The notes beneath the pieces are model-generated. The model searched no databases, was not told where the DNA came from, and saw nothing but the letters and a program-made list of their open reading frames with translations. The translations under genes and the position numbers were made by a program. From assembly GCF_009363115.1 (NCBI RefSeq), contig NZ_CP045298.1, positions 1,007,001 through 1,071,000 on the forward strand: a stretch of DNA of 64,000 nt, given 5' to 3'. Source of the stretch: Paenibacillus brasilensis (GTDB lineage: Bacteria > Bacillota > Bacilli > Paenibacillales > Paenibacillaceae). Below are positions 17,651-27,454 of this stretch, piece by piece (the stretch's first letter is position 1; each line of letters opens with the position of its first letter).

Positions 17651-17722
17651 TCCTTCAATCAGGGGCGGGGATGTATGTTCAGACAGGCAGGATACGTCAG
17701 TTCAAGCAAGGAGAATCGATCT

Positions 17723-18676
17723 ATGAGTGTCGGACATATTCTTTACATTTTGGTGCCGATTTTTTTCGTTATTATTTTAGGATGGCTAGCAGGGCATTAC
17801 AAAAGCTTCGATGCCTCTTCCTCCAAGGCCCTAAATGCGCTCGTCACCAAATTTGCGCTGCCTGCGCATCTATTCATCGGCATTACGACAACGAACAGGA
17901 AAGCACTCATCGAGCAATGGCCATTCCTGCTAGCTCTGTTCATTGGCATTGTCGGCTTTTTTACCGTTCTCCTTCTGCTTTCCCGATTTGCGGGGAAGCA
18001 GTCGGTGAAGGATGCCGCTATGTTTGCTTTAAACTCGGCACAGCCGACCTTTGCTTTTATGGGCATTCCTGTGCTTGGAGCCATCTACGGCTCCTCAGCC
18101 GTGGCTATTCCTATTGCACTTACGGGAATCGTAGTCAATGCCGTCCTTGACCCGGCAGCTACGATTATAGCTACCGTAGCCAACCAGAATTCAGGCAAGG
18201 AACGGAACGGTCACTTCGGAAGACTGATCTGGGACTCCATTCTTCACGGTTTAAGGGAACCGCTGGCGCTGGTGCCGCTGGTTGGTGTGGTTTTGACCTT
18301 GTTCGGCTTCCATTCACCTGATTTGTTGAACAAATCGTTTAATCAAATCGGTGACATTACATCCGGGGCCGCTTTATTTGCAGTCGGTGTGACCATTGGC
18401 GTACGCAACATTAGTTTTAGCATAAGGGCCTTTGCCATCGCGCTGTTAAAAACAATCGTACAGCCTTTATTAATGCTGCTGATTGCCTACCTCTGCGGTC
18501 TGTCGTCTACCGATACCGTTAAGGCGGTTCTGCTCGTTTCCTTCCCGGGTTCAGCAGTCGCTGCTATGATCGCTACCCGTTTTGAAAGCCTGGAATCAGA
18601 AACCGCCTCCTCCTTTGTCATCAGTGCTGTCATCTCTCTCGTTACACTCCCTGTGCTAATTTCGTTATTGATGTAA
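17723..18676 (+). CDS. ywkB: AEC-family permease, probably malate-type
   Basis: 317 residues from ATG 17723, chosen because AAGGAG lies at 17708-17713; an upstream ATG at 17675 has no site. About ten hydrophobic segments arranged as two halves, with the NSAQPTFAFMGIPVLGAIYG motif of the auxin-efflux-carrier/malate-permease family. It follows maeA closely and matches the B. subtilis maeA-ywkB order, so uptake or exchange of malate or a related acid is likely but not proven. Confidence 0.9.
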   Translation: MSVGHILYILVPIFFVIILGWLAGHYKSFDASSSKALNALVTKFALPAHLFIGITTTNRKALIEQWPFLLALFIGIVGFFTVLLLLSRFAGKQSVKDAAMFALNSAQPTFAFMGIPVLGAIYGSSAVAIPIALTGIVVNAVLDPAATIIATVANQNSGKERNGHFGRLIWDSILHGLREPLALVPLVGVVLTLFGFHSPDLLNKSFNQIGDITSGAALFAVGVTIGVRNISFSIRAFAIALLKTIVQPLLMLLIAYLCGLSSTDTVKAVLLVSFPGSAVAAMIATRFESLESETASSFVISAVISLVTLPVLISLLM

Positions 18677-18789
18677 AATATCACCTGTTCGCTCCTGTTA
18701 TTAGTGCCGTCCGATTTTGTCGGTTTTTGTCATGATTCATGTCCCCCTCGATTTAGTAGATTTCCCAATAAGAATGAATTGAGGAAGGT

Positions 18790-18818
18790 TTGACATAACG
18801 TATGAACGAATGTACAGT
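18790..18818 (+). promoter_or_regulatory. SigmaA promoter of the thiamine operon
   Basis: TTGACA (18790-18795), a 17-bp spacer and TACAGT (18813-18818) give a near-consensus promoter. Transcription would begin near 18825, just before the TPP aptamer. Confidence 0.75.
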
Positions 18819-18839
18819 AATAGTCAAAAGAATAGGAAG

Positions 18840-18928
18840 TCCACTAGGGGAGCCGCTTATGGCTGAGACAAGAACGTATCTTGGACCCTTTGAACCTGAT
18901 CTAGTTCGTACTAGCGTAGGAAAGTGGA
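18840..18928 (+). ncRNA. TPP riboswitch (THI element)
   Basis: All conserved blocks are present: GGGGAGCC, GGCTGAGA, ACCCTTTGAACCTGAT and CTAGCGTAGGAAAGTGG. P1 is CCACT (18841-18845) with AGTGG (18923-18927). It lies between a sigmaA promoter and tenA, so thiamine diphosphate binding should lower expression of tenA-thiM-thiD-thiE. Confidence 0.97.
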
Positions 18929-18939
18929 GCCTTCGTATA

Positions 18940-19010
18940 TAAGGTCCCTCGTGTTTTTTTATGCATTAGACCTATGATGAAGCCGCTCCAGTTTTCGGGG
19001 CGGCCTTTTG
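18940..19010 (+). terminator. Expression platform of the TPP riboswitch
   Basis: Two possible stop signals follow the aptamer. AAGGTCC at 18941-18947 can pair back with GGACC of the aptamer side and is followed by a T7 run near 18954-18960. A second hairpin GCCGCTCC/GGGGCGGC (18982-19004) is followed by CTTTTGG. Which one responds to TPP cannot be told by eye. Confidence 0.55.
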
Positions 19011-19073
19011 GCGTTGTTCCGAAACTGTCTTCTTACGGGACTTCCTGCTCTTCATTTTGTTGGAGGTGGGGAA

Positions 19074-19763
19074 ATGAGCTTTACGCAAGAGCTTCGTCGG
19101 CAGGCGGATGGTATTTTTCAGGCGATTTTTGAGCATCCCTTTGTTAGAGGTATTGCCGAAGGAAGCTTGGCAAGGGAACAGCTGATTCACTATGTAAAAC
19201 AGGACTTTGAATATTTAAATGCCTATATGCGGATTTACGGCATCGCGATCTCCAAATGCACGAGCCGGGAGGACATAGCTGCATTTAACGAACAGATCTC
19301 TTTTATCCTCCACAGCGAGATTCATCCGCATCAAAATTTCTGCGCTGTTGCAGGTGTGGCCTATGAAGAAATGCAGGGATATCCGCTCGCACCGTCTGCC
19401 CACCATTATATCCATCACATGCTGACGGTCGCACACGAGGGCAGTCTTGGCGAGATCATGGCTGTGCTGCTGCCGTGTCCGTGGACATATCTTGAGATTG
19501 GCCGCAGGCTGCTGGATGAGGTAAGACCGGACGAGTCCCATCCGTTCTATGAATGGATCAACTTCTACCAGTCTGAAAATCTAACAACCAAATTCCGGGA
19601 ACGTGTGGATGCTTGGGCGGAAGGCGCAACGACTGCCGAGCGGGAGCGGATGATTGAGCATTTTATGTTAAGCTGCCAGCTGGAATATATGTTCTGGGAT
19701 ATGGCTTATAAGCAGGAAAACTGGCCGGTCCAGATGCAGGCCGCGGTGGGGTCAACGATATGA
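19074..19763 (+). CDS. tenA: Aminopyrimidine aminohydrolase TenA
   Basis: 229 residues from ATG 19074 behind GGAGGTGGG (19062-19070). TenA hydrolyses thiamine breakdown products such as aminomethyl-HMP to HMP for salvage. Seen here: the aspartate-bearing [11 protein letters not shown] segment, [10 protein letters not shown], and the catalytic cysteine in [12 protein letters not shown]. It is the first gene of the riboswitch operon and overlaps thiM by ATGA. Confidence 0.95.
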   Translation: MSFTQELRRQADGIFQAIFEHPFVRGIAEGSLAREQLIHYVKQDFEYLNAYMRIYGIAISKCTSREDIAAFNEQISFILHSEIHPHQNFCAVAGVAYEEMQGYPLAPSAHHYIHHMLTVAHEGSLGEIMAVLLPCPWTYLEIGRRLLDEVRPDESHPFYEWINFYQSENLTTKFRERVDAWAEGATTAERERMIEHFMLSCQLEYMFWDMAYKQENWPVQMQAAVGSTI

Positions 19764-20602
19764 ATACATGGGAAAAGGATTGTTCGGAGCTCCTGACAAA
19801 GGTACACAACAGCAACCCCCTTGTTCACAACATGACCAATGTGGTGGTCACCAACTTTACAGCCAACGGCCTGTATGCGCTGGGCGCTTCGCCAGTGATG
19901 GCTTATGCCCCCGAGGAAGTCGCGGATATGGCAAAAATAGCAGGGGCCGTCGTATTAAACATCGGTACATTGAACCGCGAGCTGGTCGATGCCATGATCA
20001 TTGCCGGACAATCGGCGAATGCACATGGTGTTCCGGTCCTGCTAGATCCGGTCGGTGCGGGAGCGACTCGCTTTAGAACCGAGTCGGCACTGCGAATCCT
20101 GAGTGAAGTCAACATTTCAATGGTGCGGGGCAATGCAGCCGAAGTCGCCCATCTTATCGGAGAAGCCCATGAAATTAAAGGCGTAGATGCTGGTGAGAGT
20201 GCCAGCAGCAGTCATGTCGATCTGGCAGCTCGGGCTGCACGAGCGCTCAATACCATCGTTGTCATCACCGGAAAAGAAGACGTCATCACCGATGGGGCCG
20301 AAGTACGAATGATCTGTGGCGGAGACGCGCTGCTCACAAAAGTAACCGGAGCAGGCTGCCTGCTGACCTCTGTATTGGGTGCTTTTGCTGCCGTTGAACC
20401 TAATCTGCTGCTCGCAGGGACAGCAGGCTTGGCATTTTACAGTGCAGCGGCTTCCCGGGCCGCTGCACGTACAGCAGAGCTGGGACCCGGCAGCTTCCAG
20501 ATTGCCTTTCTCGACGAGCTAGCCAAACTGCATATCGGCTCGCTGAAGGGCCATGTATCTATTCATGAAGCCGGAACAGCTACGGCAGGTGGTGCACAAT
20601 GA
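19760..20602 (+). CDS. thiM: Hydroxyethylthiazole kinase ThiM
   Basis: 280 residues. Phosphorylates the thiazole moiety (HET) for thiamine salvage. The N-terminal [18 protein letters not shown] block, ASPVM and the C-terminal [15 protein letters not shown] nucleotide loop with its catalytic cysteine are typical of the ribokinase-like family. Four-base overlaps with tenA and thiD indicate translational coupling. Confidence 0.97.
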   Translation: MNTWEKDCSELLTKVHNSNPLVHNMTNVVVTNFTANGLYALGASPVMAYAPEEVADMAKIAGAVVLNIGTLNRELVDAMIIAGQSANAHGVPVLLDPVGAGATRFRTESALRILSEVNISMVRGNAAEVAHLIGEAHEIKGVDAGESASSSHVDLAARAARALNTIVVITGKEDVITDGAEVRMICGGDALLTKVTGAGCLLTSVLGAFAAVEPNLLLAGTAGLAFYSAAASRAAARTAELGPGSFQIAFLDELAKLHIGSLKGHVSIHEAGTATAGGAQ

Positions 20603-21429
20603 CAGACGTTCGTGTACCTAGAGCACTGACGATTGCCGGTTCGGACAGCGGCGGCGGGGCTGGCATTCAAGCCGATCTCAAAACCTTTCAGGAGCTAGGG
20701 GTGTACGGCATGTCGGCGATTACAGCCATTACCGTACAGAATACCCTGGGTGTCCACGGTGTATATCCCTTGCCACAGGAAGCGGCGGCGGAGCAGATCG
20801 AGGCCGTAGGATCAGACCTCGGCGTGGATGCCCTAAAGACTGGCATGCTGTTTCATGCGGGCATCATCCGCCTTGTGGCCGAGCAGATCCGAAAGTTCGG
20901 CTGGGAGAAGGTTGTTGTCGATCCCGTGATGATTGCCAAGGGAGGCGCAGCGTTGCTGCAGCCGGAAGCGATGCAGGCTTTGCAGGACGACCTGCTCCCC
21001 TTGGCCCTGGTCGTTACACCGAATATCCCGGAAGCGGAAGCCCTGACAGGAATCAGCATCCGTACGATGGAGGATCGCCGCGAGGCTGCAAGAAATATTA
21101 GCAGTCTGGGTCCAAAATTTGTCGTGATCAAGGGCGGCCACGCCGACGAGAGCGAGAACAGCGGACAGATCGTTGACCTGCTCTTTGACGGAACCGCCTT
21201 TACAGAACTGAGCGGCAAGCGGGTACGGACTGTCCATACACACGGAACGGGATGTACCTTCTCGGCAGCGATTACCGCGGAATTAGGGAAAGGGATGTCT
21301 GTACCGGAGGCTTTCTTGAAGGGTAAAGCCTTTATCCAGGCGGCGATTGAGGAACCTTTACAGCTTGGGCAGGGACATGGCCCCACCAATCATTGGGCCT
21401 ACCGCCGTCGTCAGGAGATGTTCCAATGA
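20599..21429 (+). CDS. thiD: HMP / HMP-phosphate kinase ThiD
   Basis: 276 residues. Phosphorylates hydroxymethylpyrimidine and its monophosphate. The start has the [22 protein letters not shown] signature (read in parts: [16 protein letters not shown]) and the C-terminal [17 protein letters not shown] anion hole. Overlaps thiM by 4 nt and thiE by 4 nt. Confidence 0.97.
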   Translation: MTDVRVPRALTIAGSDSGGGAGIQADLKTFQELGVYGMSAITAITVQNTLGVHGVYPLPQEAAAEQIEAVGSDLGVDALKTGMLFHAGIIRLVAEQIRKFGWEKVVVDPVMIAKGGAALLQPEAMQALQDDLLPLALVVTPNIPEAEALTGISIRTMEDRREAARNISSLGPKFVVIKGGHADESENSGQIVDLLFDGTAFTELSGKRVRTVHTHGTGCTFSAAITAELGKGMSVPEAFLKGKAFIQAAIEEPLQLGQGHGPTNHWAYRRRQEMFQ

Positions 21430-22115
21430 GCGCCAGAATATTACCAGAGATGATGTGCCAGCATCTGCAAGTGTATCTGGTGCTTGGAAGCGTGAATTGC
21501 CTCGCGGAACCAGGCAGGATCGTGCAAGAGGCTCTGGCCGGAGGGACAACCATGGTCCAGTTCCGGGAAAAGGGCCGTGGCGCGTTAACAGGCGCCCCCA
21601 GGATTGAGTTAGCACGTCGGCTACAAGAGCAGTGCCGCCGTGCCGGGGTTCCCTTCATCGTGAATGACGATGTGGAGCTGGCTCTTGAGCTCGACGCCGA
21701 CGGCGTTCACATCGGTCAAGACGACGAATCATCTGATTCCGTCCGCGAGCGGATCGGAAACCGGATTCTCGGCGTTTCCGCCCATACGATTGAGGAAGCC
21801 CGCCGAGCTATCCTGCAAGGTGCGGATTATCTCGGCGTCGGGCCAATCTATCCTACCCTCTCGAAGGATGATGCTCATGCCGTGCAGGGTCCAGTCATAT
21901 TGTATGAGCTGCGCAAAGCTGGAATTGATGTGCCGATCGTCGGAATCGGGGGCATTACGGCGGACCGTGTTGAGGAAGTGATACGCGCAGGTGCGGATGG
22001 TGTGGCGGTGATTTCAGCTGTAACGCAGGCAGAGCGGATTCAAGCTGCGGCTGAGAAATTAAAGAAGAAGGTCGTTTTGAGCATCAAACATCCGGGGGTG
22101 TCCCAAAAGCCATGA
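21426..22115 (+). CDS. thiE: Thiamine-phosphate synthase ThiE
   Basis: 229 residues from ATG 21426, which overlaps the thiD stop as ATGA; an upstream GTG in the same frame is disregarded. Joins HMP-PP and HET-P to thiamine phosphate. TIM-barrel motifs: [35 protein letters not shown] and VGIGGI. It closes the four-gene salvage operon; no thiC or thiazole synthesis genes are in the window, so the operon acts in salvage and final coupling. Confidence 0.96.
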   Translation: MSARILPEMMCQHLQVYLVLGSVNCLAEPGRIVQEALAGGTTMVQFREKGRGALTGAPRIELARRLQEQCRRAGVPFIVNDDVELALELDADGVHIGQDDESSDSVRERIGNRILGVSAHTIEEARRAILQGADYLGVGPIYPTLSKDDAHAVQGPVILYELRKAGIDVPIVGIGGITADRVEEVIRAGADGVAVISAVTQAERIQAAAEKLKKKVVLSIKHPGVSQKP

Positions 22116-22290
22116 GATACATGCTTTCATCTGTTTCTTTAAAATTAAAAGAAGAATCGAAAAAATAAATGATTTTTCGTCTAATAATTAGTTTTTTACC
22201 TTTAATCATGTATGCAAAATAGCGAATCCTTTGTGTAAGCTTATGAAAAGCGTATCGCTTTTAAAATTTCAACAAAGGAGACGTTTTATC

Positions 22291-23499
22291 GTGAGTTCAA
22301 ATACAACTTGTGTGAAAGAAGGCAATATAAATACTGGATTTTCAAACAGTCTTCCGTGGATTGGCTTGCTTGCTTTAGCCATGGCGGGTTTTATCTGCAT
22401 TTTGACTGAAAGCCTACCTGCAGGTTTACTTCCTCAAATTTCAAAAGACCTTGATGTCTCGGAAGCTCTTGTAGGACAACTAGTTACTCTCTATGCAGTG
22501 GGATCGCTTTTAGCCGCAATTCCATTGACCGCTGCTACACGTGGTTGGAGGAGAAAACCGCTATTATTACTATGCATCGCTGGCTTTTTGGTGTTTAATA
22601 CCATAACCGCACTATCTTCTATCTATGTTCTGACGCTTGCTGCTCGTTTCTTTGCAGGGGTATCTGCCGGGGTGTTATGGGGAATGAGTGCTGGTTATGC
22701 GCGTCGTATGGTCCCAGCTTCACTGAAAGGAAAAGCCATGGCTGTGGCTATGGTTGGCACACCTCTGGCATTGGCGCTAGGAGTTCCAGTTGGAACCTTT
22801 TTGGGCACACACATTGGCTGGCGCCTAATTTTTGGAATTGTAACTTTATTGGCAGCAGTCCTAATAGTTTGGGTCCTTTGGAAGATGCCGGATTTTGATG
22901 GAGAGCCTGACGATGAAAGGCTTTCCCTTCATAAGGTCTTTCTGATTCCAGGGGTACGACCGATTCTGGTAGTAGTTATAGCCTGGGTGCTGGCTCATAA
23001 TATTCTATACACGTATATTTCTCCTTACCTTGCCAAGACCGCTCTTGGCCAAAGAGTTGATTTGGTTTTGCTTATTTTTGGAATCACTTCGGTTATTGGC
23101 ATTTGGGTTGTTGGCATGTTGATTGACCGCTTTATAAGATTAATGACTATATCCAGTATCACTGCCTTCACCCTGGCTTCAATAGCAATGGCGATCGGTA
23201 TCGATCAGCCTGTGATCATCATCTTCGGTGTCATTATATGGGGACTTACCTTTGGCGGTGCTGCCACCATTCTTCAAACAGCAATTGCCCAGGCTGGAGG
23301 CAAGAGCGCAGACATAGCTCAATCAATGCTGGTTACAGCATGGAACTTGGCTATCGGTGGCGGAGGTATTATTGGCGGTATCCTGCTTGAGATATTTGGA
23401 CCCGAACTCCTTCCCGGCTCGTTATTTATACTACTGCTTCCTGCCTTGCTGATAGTTGTGTTAGCCAAAAAGCATGGTTTTCCTAAAGGAATTAAATAA
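22291..23499 (+). CDS. MFS exporter
   Basis: 402 residues from GTG 22291 with AAAGGAG at 22274-22280; a longer ATG start at 22231 lacks a site. Twelve membrane segments, with TESLPAGLLPQIS in the first helix and the GSLLAAIPLT / RGWRRKP motif A loop, as in the AraJ/YdhP sugar-efflux and Bcr-type drug-export group. Substrate unknown. It is followed by a shared terminator and a convergent Lrp regulator. Confidence 0.9.
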   Translation: MSSNTTCVKEGNINTGFSNSLPWIGLLALAMAGFICILTESLPAGLLPQISKDLDVSEALVGQLVTLYAVGSLLAAIPLTAATRGWRRKPLLLLCIAGFLVFNTITALSSIYVLTLAARFFAGVSAGVLWGMSAGYARRMVPASLKGKAMAVAMVGTPLALALGVPVGTFLGTHIGWRLIFGIVTLLAAVLIVWVLWKMPDFDGEPDDERLSLHKVFLIPGVRPILVVVIAWVLAHNILYTYISPYLAKTALGQRVDLVLLIFGITSVIGIWVVGMLIDRFIRLMTISSITAFTLASIAMAIGIDQPVIIIFGVIIWGLTFGGAATILQTAIAQAGGKSADIAQSMLVTAWNLAIGGGGIIGGILLEIFGPELLPGSLFILLLPALLIVVLAKKHGFPKGIK

Positions 23500-23517
23500 A
23501 ACCATTTATATATACCA

Positions 23518-23556
23518 AAAAAATAGGAATCCGCAGAGACCGGATTCCTATTTTTT
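23518..23556. terminator. Bidirectional terminator between MFS and Lrp genes
   Basis: AGGAATCCG/CGGATTCCT stem (23525-23533 and 23541-23549) with A-runs before and T-runs after it, so it works for both convergent genes. It overlaps the last codons region of the Lrp gene. Confidence 0.9.
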
Positions 23557-24027
23557 TTCTTTTTTAATTGAGGTTATACTCTGGACGGCCATTAAATTGG
23601 TTCCTTGAATGAGTTTTTTAAATGGGATCGGAGAGGACATCACAATTAGAGTCGTGTAGGTTCCAAATGAATCGCATTTGTTCTCAAACTCTTCGAGGCC
23701 CTGAGTTGATTCCGTCAATATTTTTAATAAATAATTGTGTTCTCCACTTATTCGATAACATTCGACCACTTCAGGTGACGAACGACAAAAATCAAGGAAG
23801 GCATGACAATCTCTTGTCCGAAATAGCACATAAGCTGTGCTCTGCTTATTCAATTTATGAGGTGAGAACAATGTACGGTATTCCTCGATAACACCTTTTT
23901 CCTCCATTCGCTTTACTCGTTCAGTTACAGCAGGCTGAGACAACCCAACCAGTTTTCCTAATTCGGTCATTGGTAATCGTGCATTATTCTCTAAATGGAA
24001 CAGAATGTTATTATCAATTTCGTCCAT
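23548..24027 (-). CDS. Lrp/AsnC-family transcription regulator
   Basis: 159 residues. N-terminal winged helix (MDEIDNNILFHLENNARLP, LGKLVGLSQPAVTERVKRM) and a C-terminal RAM/AsnC effector domain (EVVECYRISGEHNYLLKI). Such proteins bind amino acids or related ligands and act as local or global regulators. It is divergent from the serine hydrolase gene, 171 bp apart, and convergent with the MFS exporter; either may be its target. Confidence 0.93.
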   Translation of the reverse strand: MDEIDNNILFHLENNARLPMTELGKLVGLSQPAVTERVKRMEEKGVIEEYRTLFSPHKLNKQSTAYVLFRTRDCHAFLDFCRSSPEVVECYRISGEHNYLLKILTESTQGLEEFENKCDSFGTYTTLIVMSSPIPFKKLIQGTNLMAVQSITSIKKEKK

Positions 24028-24198
24028 AAAAAATGTCTCCTTTTAATCTCAAGGATATTCCATTTAAATACCTTTAGATTCGTAGTAGTTTGCCTCATAT
24101 TACTTAAATCACATATGTAAAGGAAATAAAATCATTTATATAATTATCATACTTACTGTAAATAATCAAGTAAGCAATACAAGGAGAGGATGAGGGAT

Positions 24199-25380
24199 AT
24201 GAGATTTACGGATATAAATACTTTACAAAATTGTGTGGATGAAGTAATTGAACGCACACTTATTGAGAAAAGAATAGTAGGCACAGTTGTTCAAATAGCA
24301 TTAAGAGGGGAGCTGGTGTATAGCCGAGCCAAAGGTTTAGCCGATCGGGAACAGAAGCGTCCGATGCAAGAAAACGCGCTGTTTAGATACGCCTCCGTAA
24401 CTAAGCCTATTGTATCAACAGCTGCTTTAATATTATTTTCGCAAGATAAGTTGCGTTTAGATGATCCGGTAGTAAAATGGTTACCTTCATTTCGTCCGAA
24501 ACTGCCAAATGGCCAGTATGCCTCTATTACCATTCGACACTTAATTACTCATACTGCCGGGTTAACTTATCGCTTCTTTCAAGAAGACAAGGGAGCCTAC
24601 GAAATGGCCGAGGTATCAGACGGTATGGATATATCCGGAATTACTTTGGAAGAGAATCTCGAGAGACTCGCAACTGCACCACTTCTTTATGAACCAGGAA
24701 AAATGTGGAGGTATTCCATCGCCACTGATGTTCTCGGTGCGGTCATCGAGAAGATCACCGGGATGCCGTTAAGTGAAGCTGTACAAATGCTGGTCACTCA
24801 CCCACTTCATATGAATGACACTAGTTTTATAGCAGTAGATAAAAATAGGTTAACTGCTGCATATGCTGATAGCTCAGACGAACCTCGCCGGCTGCACGAT
24901 AACTTTGACACTATTCCTTTTATTGAAGGTACAGCTGGTTTTCGCCTTGCACCCGACCGGGCTAATGATAAGTCTGCTTATCCTTCTGGTGGGGCTGGTA
25001 TGGTTGGTAGTGCCGGAGACTTCCTAAAATTACTGGAAACTTTACGGCAGGGAGGAGATCCTATTCTTCCGAAAGCAATCGTCACTGAAATGACAACTAA
25101 TCAAATTGGCGACCTGGAAATGCCTTACTGGCCGGGAAGGGGTTTCGGCTTAGGATTCACGTTACTTAAAGACCCTAAAGCTGCCAATACTTCGGAATCA
25201 CCTGGAACGTGGCGAATGGGTGGGACTTACGGCCATTCCTGGTTTGTTGATCCAAGTCAAGAACTGAGCGTTGTAGCATTCACAAATACGGCGCTTGAAG
25301 GGATGTCCGGAAGATTTACAACTGATCTATGCGAAGCGGTCTACGCAGGATTGCAAGGTTCAAACAATAATTTGTATTGA
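24199..25380 (+). CDS. Beta-lactamase-family serine hydrolase (class C-like)
   Basis: 393 residues from ATG 24199; AGGAGAGG at 24182-24189 gives better spacing to it than to ATG 24190. The serine/lysine motif is SVTK in RYASVTKPIVST. The tyrosine motif reads YSIA where YxN is usual, and the third box is GHSW. No signal peptide is seen, so it is likely cytoplasmic, as many esterase or peptidase members of this family are. True beta-lactam hydrolysis is doubtful. Monocistronic, divergent from the Lrp gene. Confidence 0.88.
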   Translation: MRFTDINTLQNCVDEVIERTLIEKRIVGTVVQIALRGELVYSRAKGLADREQKRPMQENALFRYASVTKPIVSTAALILFSQDKLRLDDPVVKWLPSFRPKLPNGQYASITIRHLITHTAGLTYRFFQEDKGAYEMAEVSDGMDISGITLEENLERLATAPLLYEPGKMWRYSIATDVLGAVIEKITGMPLSEAVQMLVTHPLHMNDTSFIAVDKNRLTAAYADSSDEPRRLHDNFDTIPFIEGTAGFRLAPDRANDKSAYPSGGAGMVGSAGDFLKLLETLRQGGDPILPKAIVTEMTTNQIGDLEMPYWPGRGFGLGFTLLKDPKAANTSESPGTWRMGGTYGHSWFVDPSQELSVVAFTNTALEGMSGRFTTDLCEAVYAGLQGSNNNLY

Positions 25381-25449
25381 ACCAACAGAAAACGGTAGTT
25401 AACATAAAGGGTTTCACTTATTAGGCATGCATAATATGTAGAACCCTTT

Positions 25450-25565
25450 ACTTCATTTTTCAAGACATCTCAATCCTTCAGCCTTCAAACCCTGAACCTT
25501 TTATAGCATTTATCTTCATTTGGTCGGCTTTTGCCATTTATGCTTTTTCTTCTGTAACCAAGTAG
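25450..25565 (+). pseudogene. Possible 3' relic of an EamA/RarD-type transporter
   Basis: A start-less open frame reads FQDISILQPSNPEPF then a hydrophobic run FIAFIFIWSAFAIYAFSS and VTK-stop. The ILQ...EPF...F-FIW-A-A-Y order resembles the C-terminus of RarD-like permeases with internal losses. It lies in a 382-bp gene-less stretch in the accessory zone. Assignment is from memory of the family pattern only. Confidence 0.35.
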
Positions 25566-25627
25566 GGTCAAGAGAGAGAAAAAGTAAAATTGAAGCCTAT
25601 GCTGCCGCACATGCTGGGATATACAAT

Positions 25628-25666
25628 AAAACGAAGGTTCATTCGATTGACGCCTTCGTTTTTTTA
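25628..25666 (+). terminator. Rho-independent terminator
   Basis: ACGAAGG (25631-25637) pairs with CCTTCGT (25653-25659), followed by T7. It ends transcription before the lipoprotein gene and may belong to the serine hydrolase or to the relic gene upstream. Confidence 0.75.
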
Positions 25667-25762
25667 CATAAATTTAAAAATAGAGTAAATTATGATATAG
25701 GCATTGCAACTTTCTTTAACATAGTATTCGTTATAGAAAGAGAAAGGATGTATTAATCTAAT

Positions 25763-26263
25763 ATGAATAAACCTGCTCAAATTATTTCTATACTTATACT
25801 TTCTGTAAATGTGCTTGCTGGTTGTGGAAAGCAGGAAACAACAGGTGCATCCACCAATGAAACAGTACCGACAACCTCAGAATCGGTAGTAAAAGAAGGA
25901 ACAGCTCAATCAGCCGCACTGCAAAGCTTGGACGAGATCAAATGGAATGAAGTTAAAGACCCTCTGATTGAGGATGCCATGATAACAAAACTCAAAGCGG
26001 CAATAGCCGCCTTTGTGTCAAAAGATTTGGATCAATTCCATACTGCGCTCGGTCCAAACGTTGGAACAGGTCATGATTACCTCTTGGATCATCCGGTGAA
26101 GTTTACTGGTATTGCCGAAGCTGTAAAAGAAAACGATCGGATTTTGATACCCGTTGTAGGCGAACGGCTTAATAAACAAGAAGGCTATACCCCTGATATA
26201 CGGTATACCTTCTATTTTGCCAAAGGTAAAGATGGAGCATGGCAAATTGTTTCAATTGACTGA
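25763..26263 (+). CDS. Hypothetical lipoprotein
   Basis: 166 residues. A signal peptide of about 19 residues ends in the lipobox VLAGC, followed by a Ser/Thr-rich linker (to about 45) and a ~110-residue domain with PVVGERLNKQEGYTPDIRYTFYF and a closing GAWQIVSID, the pattern of small NTF2-like or DUF-type surface domains. AAAGGATG lies at 25742-25749. Function unknown; the adjacent insertion sequence marks this as an accessory gene. Confidence 0.8.
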   Translation: MNKPAQIISILILSVNVLAGCGKQETTGASTNETVPTTSESVVKEGTAQSAALQSLDEIKWNEVKDPLIEDAMITKLKAAIAAFVSKDLDQFHTALGPNVGTGHDYLLDHPVKFTGIAEAVKENDRILIPVVGERLNKQEGYTPDIRYTFYFAKGKDGAWQIVSID

Positions 26264-26293
26264 TTAAATCAGAACGTCTTCTCAGGCTGTCGA

Positions 26294-26333
26294 GAAACCC
26301 CGTCTTTTGAGACGCGGGTTTCTTTTTCTTTAC
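26294..26333 (+). terminator. Hairpin with T-run at the left IS end
   Basis: GAAACCC-CGTC pairs with GACG-C-GGGTTTC (one bulged C), followed by CTTTTTCTTT. It lies 30 bp after the lipoprotein stop and would terminate that gene on the plus strand; it overlaps the IS inverted repeat. Confidence 0.7.
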
Positions 26334-26368
26334 ATCATAATGGTCTGGTATCTGGGAAAAACGGGGGG

Positions 26369-27379
26369 TTACCCCTGTTTCTCCAGGCGATCCAGGTGAA
26401 TCGCTATCTTCTTCATGTTCTGCACGGCTGCGGTTATAAGGGCTTGTTCCTTGACGTTCGGAAGTCCGCGCAAACGGCAATAGCGAAACCCATGGAGCTC
26501 TTTGGCATCCGCGAAGCTTCGCTCAATCGTCTCTTTTCGTTTGCGGTACAGCTGTTTCCCGGATGGGCTCAGCCGGTTGCTCCGTACCCATTCTTTGCTG
26601 TCCTCCCAGACATGGCGAGTCACCACTTTACGGTGGTTCTGAGACTGGGTACACTGGCCCAGCAGCGGACAATGCCAACACTGGGCTGGGTCAGACGCAT
26701 ACTGCCTGTATCCCTTACGGTCCGTCGTTCGGTAAGACAGTTCCTGTTGAGCTGGGCATCTATACACATTGCGTTTGGCATCGTATTCAAACTTCCTCTC
26801 GGGATTTTAACGCTTTTTTCCATGGTTTCTCCGGTCTTCCTTTACCGCTGCGTTCAGCTCGTCCATATAGTCTTTGGTATTCTGTAATACTCGCTCTTTG
26901 GTGTACTGGTGTTTGTTGGCATTGGCTTTGACGTGTGTGGAATCGGTGATGAGAACACGTCCGCCCACCATTCGGTGAGAGATCGCCTGCAGCACAATTT
27001 CATCGAAGATATCTTGAAAGATCGTGGTGTCTTTAAAGCGAGTGCGACGATTCCAGCTTATGGTGGTGTGGTCTGGAACTTTATCCGTTAAGCCCAGCCC
27101 CAGGAACCAGCGATAGGCCAAGTTGGTCTGAATCTCCCGCTCAAGCTGCCGTTCTGAGCGAATGCCATAGAAATAACCGAGGAAGATCATTTTAAACAAC
27201 ACGGTAGGATCAATGGCAGGACGCCCGTTGTCCGCACAATACAGCATGCTTACCTTCTCATGAATAAAGGAGAAGTCTATATATTTATCCACTTTGCGAA
27301 GCAGATGATCTTGCGGTACCAGCTCTTCCAGAGAAACCAATTCAAAAGATTGTTGCTTGTCTCGATGAGGTCGCAGCAT
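26369..27379 (-). pseudogene. IS1182-family transposase, disrupted
   Basis: The start MLRPHRDKQQSFELVSLEEL (ATG 27379) and residues up to NHGKK carry the DUF772 domain and the first catalytic Asp (LITDSTHVKANANK). The frame ends at TAA 26807-26809, then re-opens in the same frame as RKFEYDAKRNVYRCP and runs to 26369 with the late ETIERSFADAK glutamate. The central ~150-200 residues of the family, with the second Asp, are missing. In another frame the joint reads KKALKSREE, as expected of the intact gene, so a base loss plus a deletion is likely. It cannot encode an active enzyme. Confidence 0.88.
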
Positions 27380-27454
27380 ATCAACACCGTCCGTTCTACA
27401 ATAGTTACCTATATTATACAACATTAACGCGGTGTCGTCTTAAACAAAATCAAC

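Noticed and set aside
24199..25380. True class C beta-lactamase
   Set aside because: No signal peptide, YSIA instead of YxN and no KTG; a cytoplasmic esterase or peptidase is more likely.
25520..25756. 78-codon frame before the lipoprotein gene
   Set aside because: It runs through a terminator hairpin and shows no conserved pattern or ribosome site.
26800..26830. A-run AAAAAAG in the transposase as a programmed frameshift site
   Set aside because: IS1182-type transposases are single-frame, and the central catalytic part is missing, so a frameshift would not restore an enzyme.
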